A DNA stretch of 64,000 bases from Takakia lepidozioides (lineage: Eukaryota; Streptophyta; Takakiopsida; Takakiales; Takakiaceae), in NCBI GenBank assembly GCA_030704615.1, contig CM060731.1:7252001-7316000 (forward strand). The letters run 5' to 3'. A program made the position numbers and the translations under genes. The notes below the pieces were generated by a model, which was given only the letters and a program-made list of their open reading frames with translations, was not told the DNA's origin and made no database searches. How positions within the stretch are numbered: position 1 is the first letter of the stretch; every line of letters starts with the position of its first letter. Shown one piece after another: positions 12,469 through 24,954 of the stretch.

Positions 12469-12880
12469 ACACCTTCGTACACCGGGTTGTACATACGAAA
12501 AGAGGCCCTTGATTCAAGGTCAGGAAGAAGCTTATACCCCCACGTGGCGGCCTGCCACGAGTGCCCTAGTTATAAAAGATCCCAAGCGTTAATGTAGCAA
12601 GGGCCCAGATCTTGAGTTGGAATCAGCTTGCAAATACATCCTCTAATTCTGCCTGCTCTAGGTTATCCCAAGGCTGGGTATGGGTCAGAAGTATAACGGC
12701 CATGTGCCGCCGTATAGTAATAGCACTAGGATGAATGTCTGATATGCATGGATGGAAAGGGGCATTGCAGGGCTAGGAAAACATGCTCCATCACAGGGAT
12801 CACTACTTGGCTGTATAGTTTGGGAGTTTCTAGAATCGTGGAAGCGGCAGGGAGTTGGCACTAGTTTGACGACACTCGAA
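12469..12880. other. Intergenic spacer, no gene recognised
   Basis: Nothing with recognisable coding content is seen. A (TA)n tract begins near 12881 and belongs to the SINE tail that follows. Confidence 0.4.
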
Positions 12881-13058
12881 CATATATATATATATATATA
12901 TATAACACCTCCCAAATGAATTATAAATTATGGTGTCTCTTGACCCGCCTTTCGCTGAAAAGGTGGACATCTTTATGATACTAATGAGTGGAATCAACCC
13001 ATAACCATTTCTGACATGATATGTACCCATTACCACTAAGTTATACCTTGGTTGAACG
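12881..13058 (-). mobile_element. tRNA-derived SINE, family A, minus strand
   Basis: Read on the minus strand this copy has an A-box-like segment (TTAGTGGTAATGGG, around 13044-13026), a B-box-like GGGTTGATTCC (around 13001-12990), then a body ending in GGGAGGTGTTATA and a (TA)n tail. The same order recurs at 22960-23140 and 24442-24580, with about 70-80 percent similarity by eye. Paired RNA polymerase III boxes, about 40 nt apart, with a shared non-tRNA body define a SINE. Confidence 0.65.
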
Positions 13059-13082
13059 TGCATATAAGTTGAGAGAGACACA

Positions 13083-13481
13083 CATAGATACTGGCAAGTA
13101 TGGTAGTAACGATGTCGCGGCCCGTTGCCTTGAGGGCAGGGGGTCGGGACACAAGAGGGGTTGCCCCTGTAGTGGGGGCAGTGGCAACAATAGGTACGGG
13201 GGCTGAAGCACCCTTGAGTGCCCAAGGCACTCAAGGAGGCGGAGGCGCTTACTAGGTGGAGCCCCGCACACCGGGTTGCGGTGGGGGTGGTTTCACGAGG
13301 GATGGTGGTAGCTTAGTAGGACTTAATGGGGGTGGCATAGGACTCACCATGGGGCCGAGACCTTGTGGTGGGAGTTGTGGGGAGTCTTGGGACTCATCAC
13401 GATCCAATGGGGCTGTGGTGGGTGGGCCAAGACTCACTGGGAGTCGAGGGTCTTCGTGGTGGTTCGCCATAAAATGGCAGG
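13083..13481 (-). other. G-rich/C-rich tract with proline-rich reading frame
   Basis: The plus strand is strongly G-biased. On the minus strand an ATG at 13470 opens 72 codons of proline-rich sequence (PPLSP, PPSLVKPPPPQPG), and proline-rich fragments continue in other frames to about 13080. Low-complexity composition makes homology calls unsafe. It could be the start of a retroelement gag or simply biased DNA. A perfect 11-bp stem (CCTTGAGTGCC, 3-nt loop) occurs at 13212-13236. Confidence 0.3.
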
Positions 13482-15386
13482 GTTGTTTGTGAAACCCCCA
13501 CAGACAGTCACAGAAGTATATATAAGGAGTAGTAACCCTGAGAACGGTGCAAGTCCGTTGGTGACCAAAAACTAGTGAGTGAGCGAGCGAGCCGGAAAGC
13601 GACCAAGGAGTGGGAAGCTATTCCAGACTGCCATCTACCAAAGGGAATTTTCCACTAGGCCCAAATCGGTGGAGGGTCTTTTGGAGGAGCAAAGGGGGAC
13701 CGTTATGTCCCGGTGAGCAGCCGAAGCTCCGAGTTGGCCCGGCGGCCAGTTTGGGAGTTAGGCGCGCGCATCAAAGCGAGTTCCTATGACTTGAAGGGGA
13801 GCTTACCGAAGTGAGGTGCGCGACAAACGAATACGGGGGTGGCAAAGCGTAGAGGTCGTCCAAAGAAGGCGTTTGATATAGACAAAAAATACCAAATTGT
13901 CTTTTTAGCTCTTTTGCACAGTTGGGGTGGGTAGACACAATATTGACGTCACTTTATTTCAAGGTTTGCATAAGTTTATCCAAGAGAAATGTATGGTTGA
14001 CGTTTTTGTGATCGAAAATGGACCCTATCTCATTTGCAATTTCAAATGGTAATAAGATTGTTGGCTACCAATGTTATACAGACGAACAAAATGATCAAAT
14101 GTTATTGGGTTTGGATAAAGGTCCAGCACCTGGCCATGCAATTATGTACAAAAAACTAAGACAAGACCGCTTGCGTATGTAGAAAAGAGTGCTAGGATAT
14201 TGTTTGAAGGGCAACCTCATTTTCAGTTCCTTGGTAAAAATATGACTGCAAAAGAGATGGAAGAAGGAATGAGCTGTATGTTTTATGGCAGTCTCGAGCT
14301 TAAAAACCACGTTTGTCTTACTTTTACAAATGTTTCTGAAATAACATCTATATATCATATACATGCACGGCTTCGAAAGTGTCTCACAAACGTTTTCGTC
14401 GATTGTTCATTATTCATGTTATAATCTCACATCGAGTTTTACACATCTAGGGCATACTTGTGCATTAGCCGATCTTTTTTTGAAATTTGGATTGTTGCAA
14501 GCATGGTAGAGTAGTCCACCGCAAGATAATGGTGGTCTCAGCTTTGACCTTAATCTTCAGTAAATTGTTGAGTTCATTGATGTTGTTGAACCAAGATAAA
14601 TATATCTCAATTCAGTTTGGATGTGTCAATATTGATGTATCTAGTATCTACTCTGTGACTCTGACTTTTTATAACGAAAAGAATATATATGCTTCATTTC
14701 GACTCAATATTTGTCTCTACCAAGATGTTATTTCTAGTCCCCAATATTATTTTGCCAACACTCTTCTAATCATCATTGCGTCAGTTCAAGAAATCAAAGA
14801 CATAATAACATTTTTCAACATCTCGACATTGATAGACAACATTATTTTTCATCTGTTTAGCACCTATAGCCTGACAACATTGAAAAAATGACATTTCATA
14901 TGAATAGTTGCATATAGCTCCTCCTCGTGAATAGTGGTATCTACTTTCATCCATAATAAACTTGAAAAAATATCCATTTATTTCTCATAAGTTGTTCAAT
15001 AATAGGTATGTTACCCCTAGAGGAGGTGTTACATGGAGAAGGCAACTATCAAAGTTGTTTTCAGCAAAGGAAAAGAGGTAACATTGGGAATGCACAACAA
15101 CGATTTTTGACGTAGTCTCTTCTTTATTCTTAAAAGGAGCTAATAATATACGTCACATTAGCTATTTATTCTTAAATTGGTTCTAGTGTAGAGCAGGTAT
15201 AGGGTGCCCTAGTGCCATGTCATGGTCGCCATGTTTCGTATGTACTTTTGTCAAACATTTTGATTTGTACATCAATAAACCAATTGCTCGAATCATATTT
15301 TGTAAAGTAACTTTGAAGCATCTCAACCCTCCATTTTTGAATCATTTGCCCCTCCCACTATCCCCGATGTGTTAGCTTTATGGCTT
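13482..15386. other. Spacer, no gene recognised
   Basis: A TATATAAGG box lies near 13520 (plus) ahead of a GC-rich stretch to 13870, which resembles a retroelement or gene leader but leads into no recognisable protein. From 13.9 to 15.2 kb the sequence is AT-rich with short frames broken by stops. A motif of about 48 bp near 15184-15232 recurs around 48744-48792. Confidence 0.35.
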
Positions 15387-15445
15387 GGGGACAACCAAGT
15401 TGTAGCCCAGTGGTAATGGGCACATACTAGTGTTGGGTGGTTATT
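15387..15445 (+). mobile_element. SINE family A, 5'-end fragment
   Basis: GGGACAACCAAG followed by TGTAGCCCAGTGGTAATGGGC matches the head and A box of the copy at 22960. The similarity fades soon after, before a B box, so this is a truncated copy. Confidence 0.55.
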
Positions 15446-16225
15446 TATGTAAACAAAAAATAGTCGGTTCCGGTTCTGATTGAATGAGGCATTTGAAAGA
15501 TCCTGCGGAGGCGGTTCTTTACCATTATGGATTTTTTCAGAGAACCTACGGTTACGGGTCTTTGGCAGTATGGCACATGAGGTTATGAGGCGGAGGTGGT
15601 TATCTCAACATCTTATTAGAAAGGTTATAAAGCCCGGTTTTCTCAAAAATACTCCATTGTCGGCCAGGTCAGGAGGTCAACTGCCTAATAACAAACATCA
15701 TCAATCATAATAAGGGGAAGACACTGATGTGGTGAATGAAAGGGTTTTAAAATGTTGACAACAATGCAGTGTTCAATGTCTCGTGTTGCCTTACAGCCAT
15801 CAATGAGGAAAAAACGGGCCATCTTGCACCAATACCTACAGCCTCCACAGCCGGTTATGTCTCTTTGATTCTACACTTACATTTCATATTTACCAAAATT
15901 GATATTCATAACACAATCAGGTTTACGAGACTAACAAAAATTGGAACAACCAACTTAGAGCAACCACCTTCATGCTCTTCCTATCAATTGCTGAAAATCA
16001 CCACAAAATTAAGTCGATATTGATATCAAAGAAGCCGCAGTAAAAGATGCATTTTGAGCAGCAAAGCACATGCTTTTGACTTATGACAAAGGTCCTGCAA
16101 AAAACATACACATTATATATGAGCTCAAACTTGACCGGTGCTGATTTCAAAATCCTACTCTGAGTTCATGCTTGTCATAGAAATAATTAACTTCCTATTC
16201 ATATTTATAAAATGGTTACTAGAAA
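15446..16225. other. Spacer, no gene recognised
   Basis: Only short open frames without recognisable domains are present. Confidence 0.4.
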
Positions 16226-19200
16226 TTACCGATGAGCAATGTCAACTAAAAGAAGTTTGTCAAGAACATCAGGATACTCTTCACGTTCAACTTCGTTCTT
16301 GAATTCATCGTCAAGCTCCTCGGTCAAATTTGCTTCAGCCTCGCACATACTTGCAATGTCACTTTGGCTTCTCATATCTAGAACGAGGGTCACTTGGCTA
16401 GTTCTTGCCAAATAAAGATCATTTGGTCCAAGTGATCTGTTAAATGTTTGTAGTCGACATCTGCGAAGGGCAGTCAACACATCTGCAATGGAAAATATTC
16501 TTTCTGTTTCGATTTGATTCCCAGCTGGAATGCCAAGAATTTATCTAGCTTACATACCAATTGTTGGAAATTTGTGCTCATTGCTCCGCCACCAAGACAA
16601 AGCACATTTACAGTTTTCAACAGGGTAATGACGAAATCCCGATAGCTCTCTAGAAGCATATCTTTCAGCGTGTCTGTACTTGATTCCGTGGTCTGGAATA
16701 AGTCGTGAATATTCTCCATATAGCTTGAAGGCTGTACTTCAAGCTCAATCAACACTATATAGTCAGTACGACCTCACTGGCGCACTAAACTAAGCAAATA
16801 AACATCTGAACGTCCCGCCTGGACTAACTCCTGCACTAGACGACTCTTCCTCAAATGTTGGCACCTTCTCGCTCTCCTATCGATATTAGGTTGTTTTCAA
16901 TGCAGGAATTACAGGTGATGAGAACCAGTATGATGTTGCAAACATTCAAAGCGCATTGCAAAGTGTCACTGGCCAATCTCCCGGCATCGAATGCAACACA
17001 GACCAAAATGGAAATGCCCAATTGTACCAAATCTACGTCTGCATCTCCTCGGATGGCTCGTCCGTCATTTGCTTGTCCAGTTCTCCTTAACAATGAGTGC
17101 TCCGGACGTGGGCACCAATATGTTGTAACATTGCATTAGTAAGAGCAATAAGAGCTTTTGGTTATACTTCGGTAACCAAGATGGAGGCATTTTCACGACC
17201 TACGAATGTGGTGATCGTTCCGGCCAATCCCTTGAATCTAGGGTCCAGCATCAAAGCTAGCATGTTGTGGCCTTTTTTCTTCTCAAAATTATTCAGGAAA
17301 GAGATGAATGATAAGAGGGTTTGAACAATTTGTTGTTTCACGTTCACAATGAACTCCGCCAATTCGTCATCAAAAAGTGATGATCGTGGATTTGGAATAG
17401 CCCTGGCTGAAAGCTCTTCTTGACATTCATGGCATGTTGATATCACAAATTGTAAAGCATCCCCCAACAACCAATGTTCTCGGCTCTGATTTAATACACA
17501 ATTGGTTACTATGGTGACAAGACTTTCACCACAGCTTCACAGACAGCTCATGTTCGTGGAGGAGGAATACGATTCTGTAATGCCAAAGACTGGTGCGAGT
17601 AACAAAGAGCTATGGATGTTTGGTACAAAAGAGCATCCTGAAACAATAATACTCGACCTGCAAACCTGAAATTAAAAAAACTATATCAGTTCGAGCTGTG
17701 GCAAGAAACCTAAAACATGACAAAGAAGACTCATAAAAATGAAAGAAGACACATATAAGCTTGAAAGGAATTTAAATCAGACCTGGTTTTTCACAGGTGT
17801 ATTCAATTTTCGTGGCCTCATCCCAGATTTAATACAATGTCACTCTCTCCGTCCAATCCCTGATTTTTTTGGCCATGCGATACACTTCTGAATGTTGGCT
17901 TGTGCATAGTGAAAGCCTTCAGCAATCTTGTCATCAGTAGTTGCATACTGACATCGATAGGGCATGTCCAAAGCAAGCCCCGGAGAATGGCTCGGAGATG
18001 CCCAAATAATCACAGGAAACCACGGGGGGTCACTATATGTATTTTTTCCATATCACGTGCATACAAAGGTATATTTATACTAGGCTATATTTTGCATTTT
18101 TTTCCACCCTCTCTTTAGGTGATATTTTAAAACCCTTTGTTTTCTAACACCCTATTTTTCTTTATAATTTTCTTTTGCAGCAATTAATTAATTAGACCAT
18201 ATTTTAAATTATCTTTGTAAACAATTGTAAAATTTCAAAGCATGTACACAAACAAGTACATTCCATATAACATAAGTCAAATGCCGGACCCAAGAAAAAG
18301 TTTAATTTTCATTAGCCACAAACTCATTCAAAGTCGCAACATCATTTGGATCTAAAGAGATGGTTCAAATGCCATAGTCACTGTTGAGATTATGGTATCA
18401 ACATCAATCCACTGAATCACTGGAATCATATTTGAACTTTAGGTGACCATCTACCTGATTTCATCTTGATGGATTAGAGCTGGATGAAATATGATAAACT
18501 TCACAAGGATGGATACATTATACTGTGGATAAAACCCTTTATTACATGAACCTTTTAAGTAAAACTATGGATTTTTGGTGACCATTCTTTTAAAAAAATT
18601 GGGTGAAAGGATATTGATCTACCATATTTTCTAAGTAAAACTTTTCTAAAATTTATCTCAAAAAAATAAATCACACCCTATATTTGCTCTCACATGGTTT
18701 TGAAAATACGGGGGAGTGACCCCTCAAAGCAGGAAACAATTGTACTCATTGCTGCAACACATGTTTCCAGATTGGCACCCTCGTCTTTTACGTAATATAT
18801 GATATTTTTTTTAAGCTTAAATTTGTCAAGCGACTCTTGTAATTTTGCAGCCATGGCTGCCCAGTGGTCTCTCAGGCTTCAAAGAGACCTATTGTAACAT
18901 GTTTCATTTCACACTCACTTGAAAGAAAATTCACAACAACTGCAAATATGCTCCTTTGGACATCCAAAGGTCAAAAGTGCAAGTTGCTGACAAGCATGAA
19001 TTGAGAGCATGTTCTAAATATTCCTGAAGAGTTTTCTTCACTAATGAGGGCAACACTTCCTCTGTAAACACTTTCCTAGACGGGAAAACAACTCTAGGAC
19101 ATAGTCTATAAGCCATTCGTTGAAGCCAAATCGACTCAACAGTCCGGAGTGGGAAAAAACCTTTGACAATAAACAACATGACATCTTCCAGAAAACCCTT

Positions 19201-19260
19201 CTGTGTTGCATGGTCTTTCTTGAAAGGATCAACAGAGGAGAAAAACCCTGAAATGGCACT
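16226..19260 (-). pseudogene. Decayed hAT-family transposase
   Basis: Minus-strand fragments fall in the order expected of a hAT transposase. At 19259-18931 an N-terminal part reads into TFDLWMSKGAY, a signature of plant hAT-like proteins. At 17470-17162 LDPRFKGL is seen. At 16755-16226 a C-terminal dimerisation-like region ends with VLTALRRCRLQTFN after an ET(E)RIFSIA-like segment in another frame. Frames change between fragments and 17.5-18.9 kb has no matching sequence, so the gene is interrupted and inactive. Terminal repeats and the 8-bp target duplication typical of hAT were not found. Confidence 0.7.
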
Positions 19261-20454
19261 GGGCGTGATACTTGTTTCTTTGCTGGCTCACGCTCTAATG
19301 GACCTCTACGGTCATACCAATATCTAAAAAAAATTTATACATCCACCATTATATAAACCCGACTGGTATGAAAGTTTTGTGATACGTCTGGTACGAGGAC
19401 CAGACTTGTATGTAAAAAACTTAATACTAGTCCAACCTTGGTATTTATCCTATCCCGATGATATATCTATATCAAAATTAAGAAAACAATCTGACCCAGA
19501 GGGTATATATTTTTTAATTCTACAACGTGTTACCCGACCCGGAGGATATGGCTAAAACTATATACCCGCACAATGGTGGTTCAAGCCATATTAGGTACCA
19601 AAATTGCAAGATAAGTTGATGGATGTCAAAATTCATCTTTAAATGTATGTGCCAAATACGATAGAACTTACATTGATGTTTATTTTCAACATTGATTTGG
19701 AATCGTCGTCCATCATTTGTTAGTAATCTCAGAGAAATTAATGAAACAAATGCAAATTCAATATAGGACCAATCGATCAACTGTAATATAGTCTATAAGT
19801 GTTTCCTCCATAAGTGGTAGCCCTGGGGCCTCTATATAACTTGTTATAATTTTCATACTCTATTTTACAAAGGCTAAATGTTATTAGTTATATGTTATGC
19901 AATGAGGATGTTGTCCCCTTTATTAAGTGGCCCTCAATAAGTGTGTTCATCAATTCATGGTTAAATATTTATTTAATGGCAAATAAGGATGTTGAGATTG
20001 ATGTTTATCAAGGAGTGAAAATGCACAAAAAAAAAAAAAAAAATGCTTGAAAGAGCTTGGTGTGTGTGGATGAAACCCTTTCAACAATTACCAAGTGTTG
20101 GAAGCACACATGTCTACTCTAGTTGGCACTTCTGATGTCTTTGAACAAAATTCTAAACTATTAATGTTTCAAGCCATGAATTGCAAGGTTGTTTAATGTA
20201 TTTGACCGACCAGTTAGGTTCTCACTTGATAGTGCAAGTGTCATTCCAAACATGAGTGCTCACATGAATATATGCAAGTGCTACAAGGCAAAATTTCACC
20301 TGAATGATATTTTTCATGAGTCTCAGTGGATCAAGTGTGGGATATGGCTTTTCCCAATGTTAATGCATGAATGGAAGAAATCATAGAAGCTGAGGCCTTG
20401 TGCGTCTTATACTCACGTCCAGGATGCATGTCCAACTTCAAGTGTCCCTAGAAC

Positions 20455-20488
<34 letters not shown>

Positions 20489-22959
20489 AGATAAAATGTC
20501 TTGTCGAGACATGGACAAGACCAAACAAGGTCTTTGTCAATTTGTATGACAAATCAGCCTCATAACGAGGCACTATCAATCACTCTTCATTCATAAACCA
20601 GTCTGATGACATATAACAGATCTCACAGTTGATGAAATCTCTGGGAGGGGGGGTGGGATCATATAAACATCCGTTTCAGACAAACAGGGACCCAATCAAG
20701 GGTATGCTTCATACGGAATATTAGAAACATTTCATAGCAGGAAAATTATGTTTAACTTGCTAAGTTTACCACCCATGTTCCCATTAATAAACTGGAGAAG
20801 AAGTTCCAGTTTTCATATAGCCATAATGGTCAGATTAGAGCAATAAACAGCTTCTAAACTATAACACATGAAGGGAAAGTCCACACATCTTGTTTTTTGT
20901 CCCAAGACCTAGTTTCAATCTGGGGCCAGTGTATAAATGGATTCAAAAGGTTTTGAGCAGTAAGTGATTACTGATAGTCACAGACTATAAAGAAATCTAG
21001 AAAAACATGTCATGGTATATGCCTTAGTAGTAAAGACAGTCTATCCAGAGCCCGTTTTAGGTCTTGGGGCAATCTGTATCTACTCCAGCAAGGTACTTGC
21101 AAGGTCACAAACAAGTAGAGAAGGACAGGAACCCATATGGTCTGCATCAGGCAGCATACATGGCCTAAAAACAAAGGATTGTGGTTCCTTATGTCCTCTT
21201 ACTTAGCTGCTTGATATCATTCAAGCCACAGCATCATACCAGTCCCATAGACCAAAATAAAAAGCTCATGTTGTGTTGTAAGACAACAAATCCAGCATCA
21301 TCACGTAGTGTAGCAGAAATCAAAGGCAAGAGTCTTTAATAGAAAGTATGTGTTCTAATAAAGCTCATCTAATGTATTAATGCTCAACATGAAGAGTTGG
21401 AAGCATAGCCAGAAAGATCAAGAAATGGGGGCAGATTCGAATCAGCTCCCTGAAGAAACAGCTTGAGTCGACTTCACTTCAGCTTGCTAGTTTTCAATCA
21501 ATTGCAAGCTTCATGAATCATATTAAGTGAGGGCCCTCACCTGGTCCCATCACATGCAGTCAAAAAACAATGAAGTTAGTGAAGATGTAGAACCCCAGGT
21601 GAATATCAGGCCTCACGTTTGTTATCGCTGTACAACATGCGTTCAAAAAGCAAGAAGAGATCAAAAGCAGAGCAAAGATATCCACAACCTTAAGTGTTTG
21701 TGGAAGAGGATTCGACATAGCTCCAAGAACTCGATAATCGACAGCACAAACAAGCAATGGTTTGCTGAAATCTACGAGCATTTTATCAGGTGAAGGGACT
21801 TCCTGATGGTTTAAGAGCGGCGCTGGATCTTAATGATCATTGAACGGAACGGCAAGCAGTCACAGCTTAAAGTAGGTTGCCCGCCAAGGGAAGAGACAAC
21901 CTCATTGAGGGAATTGAAGCTCAGCCGCCTTTGCACACCCCAAAGGGATTTGAAAAGTACTGGAATCTTGCCAAAGCACTTGCAGGCTGTCATAAAGCTT
22001 CTCCATAGCAATCAAATTCACAAGATTTGTGCTTAAATGATCCCTCTGACACCATCTCTCAGCTCCATCAGAATCAAAACGCACGAGTATCGTGCAGAGT
22101 TTAAGGGCGGAGGAAGAGATAGGGCAAACCTTTGCGATTTCATCCAGAATAGATGAAAAACAGATAATGTAAAGTATTTCCCTGATTCCAGTATGATGTC
22201 ATCCGGTAGTGATGGCATCCAAAAGTAGAGTCTGGCTTTCATTAGGGTTTAGTTTTCATGACCAAACTCATCCAAAGAACCCAGTAATCAGAGAAATTGC
22301 TATAATGGAATTCCTCCATTTTCGTGATTACATCCATTGTGGATTAAAAAAGGTTTAGACAAAATTAGTCCAAGCCGGCCTGGGTTTTGGAAAAAGTACA
22401 AGCAAATTCCTTGTACTGAGGGAGAGGGAGAGAGGGAGAGAGAGGGAGAGAGAGCTCCGGACGAGGCCGGCGTAACTAAGAGCCACTTCACCTTGCGGCT
22501 ACTGCCCCCTTTTGGGGGTGGGCCTTATACAACATATCCACATTGATTGAGTAAAAAGCCTATCTCAATAGAGAAGGATGTAGCTATTGAACTACACATT
22601 AAAGAGAGTAGTTATAAATAAAACCATAGACTCTTATTTTTAATGATAAAATCTCTAGATAACACAACTTATTTCTTATATGGATGTTTTTCTTTCAACA
22701 CTGGTGGAAAACGATTAATAACATATTTTGTAATTTCTAATTGAATCTTTAAAACTGTTAGTAATTAGTACATTTCTACTAAGTGTTTTATTTTTCAATC
22801 TCCCTTTATATATCCGCTATAGTGAACATTCTCATTCTATGCAATCTGCCACATTTTTGCTTAAAACTCCCACATATGTCACTTCAAAAAACAAATTCAC
22901 ATATAATTTTTGACCAGTGGTTTGGCATCTACAGACTACCACCCTCTTAATCTGTGGGT
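19261..22959. other. Long spacer, no gene recognised
   Basis: No conserved protein was identified. Short open frames near 20.2, 21.0, 21.5 and 21.9 kb show no known domains. A (GA)n microsatellite lies at 20458-20486 and a second GA-rich tract near 22425-22455. Confidence 0.4.
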
Positions 22960-23140
22960 TCAAGACAACCAGCATGTAGCCCAGTGGTAATGGGCATATA
23001 CCACGTTGGGTGTGGTTGTGGGTTCAAACCACGGTCCAGTGTTCATGAAGGTGCCCACCTTTCAGCTAGAAGGCAGTAGCCCTTGTGGTGAAGTGACACC
23101 ATAAGTTACGCCCCCTTCGGGAGGTGTCATACGTTTTTTT
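22960..23140 (+). mobile_element. tRNA-derived SINE, family A, fullest copy
   Basis: Head GACAACCAGCATG, A box TAGCCCAGTGGTAATGGG (22977-22994), B box GGTTCAAACC (23021-23030), then a body containing AGGTGCCCACCTTTC, GTGACACCATAA and GGGAGGTGTCATACG, ending in a run of seven T. The internal pol III promoter spacing and T-run terminator fit a tRNA-derived SINE. It does not fold as a tRNA because no acceptor stem pairs after the B box. Confidence 0.75.
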
Positions 23141-24354
23141 GTGGGTTCAATCCTTTGCTGGTTCATTGACCTTCAGATCTGGGGTTTGGTCTCTCCGTTA
23201 GCTAACTTTGTTTGATAGGAAACAGTATGTACTTAGCTAGCATGGCTTATATGCCTTGCCCCGCTTCTCCATTGTAAGCACCCTAACATACTCCATGGAT
23301 TATATATAACCAAACATAACCAAGGAGTTCGGCATCTTCAAAAACTTCTTCTGTCACATCCTAAATCCAGATGGTTTAATCTCATCAATGTAGGCACATT
23401 TCAAGGTAGACCATTGGACCACACAATACCTTCATGGCTTCTATCTGCACATGACTCTATATCCCATGTCGTTGTCCAGCAAGGTTAGGCCATGATATTC
23501 TACTTATTCATGGACTACCTCTTTTGTCAACAATAGCAACAAGTCCACACCCTTCATACATAGACTTTACATTTTGTCATGATAGAGACCCTAACCAATC
23601 AATTATTTATAAACATGAATAATATGAACCACTCATTTAGCCCTCCGTCACCATGGATAGAACACTGCCCTTTGACTATCATTACCGCTTGTGTCAGAAG
23701 AAGCACATTGCTACAACACTCAAGAAAACCTCAAACTTTCGACACCACCCCATTCCTACATACCCTACACTTCATAACAATTACGTCACTCATAGCCTTA
23801 ATCCTCAACAAAAGAAAGATTGAAACTGGCCCGCTTGCCACTATGTAACTGGTTCTGGTTTTCATAGAGCCCACCCCCGGAAAGGGATGATACCTGCAAG
23901 GGGAAGTTGCTGCTCTTTAAGATAGCTCCGGCTCACGTCATATATATATATGCCATACAAGCTTATATATATATATATATATATTTTTTAAAGGGGGACG
24001 TAGGCCCTTTTAATCAAATTATTAAATGAAAAAAATATAACCTCAAAGGCCATAAGGCTACAAAGCATAAGGCTACTCTTTTTAATATGACTTAATAATA
24101 GGCCATAGTTATATTAAACTAATCCAAAAGTAATATATCATTCCATGCGGTGCGAGTGTGTAGTATGTTTCATGGTGTGCGGGGTTTGTATTTTTGTTTT
24201 TTTCCTGTAAAACAACTGTACAGTTGGGGATACAACTGTACCTGCATACAATTTTACTTTTTTCTTATAAAGTTTTGAGGGCCTCCGTCCCCTCTTGTGA
24301 ACATAATAATAATAATAATCATTAGAATATATTATGCCTCATGAAGAAAGCGTG
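23141..24354. other. Spacer with AT microsatellites
   Basis: No coding sequence was recognised. (TA)n tracts lie at about 23940-23990, and ATA-type repeats near 24305-24320. Confidence 0.4.
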
Positions 24355-24580
24355 CCAAATTATGGTGTCTGTTGACCCCCAAGGGCTCGTGCCCGGCCTT
24401 CCGGCAGGAAGGTGGACACCTTTGTGACAATGTGAATATATATTCAACCAAGTCGGTAATGGGCACACACCACCTCAAAAGTGGTTGTGGGTTCAATCCA
24501 CCAATTGGTGTCACAAAGGTGTCACCTTCCCGCCTTAAGGAGTCAAGAGACACCATCATTTTGGGAGACGTCATACTTTT
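24355..24580 (+). mobile_element. SINE family A copy with inverted 3'-half duplication
   Basis: From 24442 to 24580 a plus-strand family-A copy is present (GGTAATGGGC, B box GTTCAATCC at 24491, GAGACACCATCATT, GGGAGACGTCATAC). From 24355 to 24429 the body half appears again in the opposite orientation (reversed: GTCACAAAGGTGTCCACC and then GACACCATAATTT). The two halves form a head-to-head structure sharing TGTCACAAAGGTG. It may be two independent insertions or one rearranged copy. Confidence 0.65.
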
Positions 24581-24843
24581 ACTTCTCTCTCTATCTATAT
24601 ATACTATTTCAGTCTCTCCGGGTCAATCTGCAGCCAAAACACGACATAGAGGCATACCGTGTAGAATCTAAACTCTTTCTCTGGACAATCAATCCAATCC
24701 ATGCCCAAATTCTTGATAAATGATATGGAGGTATGAAGAGATCTTGAACTGATTGCTACATGTCCTTTACAGAAGAGAAAGACATATGACCCAACTGGGA
24801 GTTGAACCCAGCAAGTGCCCAATGCACTGGGCCTCTCTTCAGG

Positions 24844-24954
24844 AGCAGGTATGCAACACTGCTCAAGAATTGAGCAGTGTTGCATCTGCTTCTGACTAGA
24901 CCTGATCCAAGCACAAATGCCTTAGCGCCTTACAGACCTTGTGCTTGGATCAGG
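24844..24954. other. Two adjacent perfect hairpins
   Basis: At 24851-24885 a 16-bp perfect stem (ATGCAACACTGCTCAA) closes on a 3-nt loop, and the stem extends further (AGCAG/CTGCT) after a 2-nt bulge. At 24901-24916 and 24939-24954 a second 16-bp perfect stem (CCTGATCCAAGCACAA) encloses a 22-nt loop. The stems are unrelated in sequence and only about 10 bp apart. Confidence 0.8.

Noticed and set aside
14000-14430. Coding-like stretch (GNKIVGYQCYTDEQND and following)
   Set aside because: Frames break quickly and no family could be recognised; reported only as spacer.
22960-23040. Possible tRNA gene (A box and B box present)
   Set aside because: No cloverleaf closes, no acceptor stem pairs, and the unit recurs with a shared non-tRNA body, so it is a SINE.
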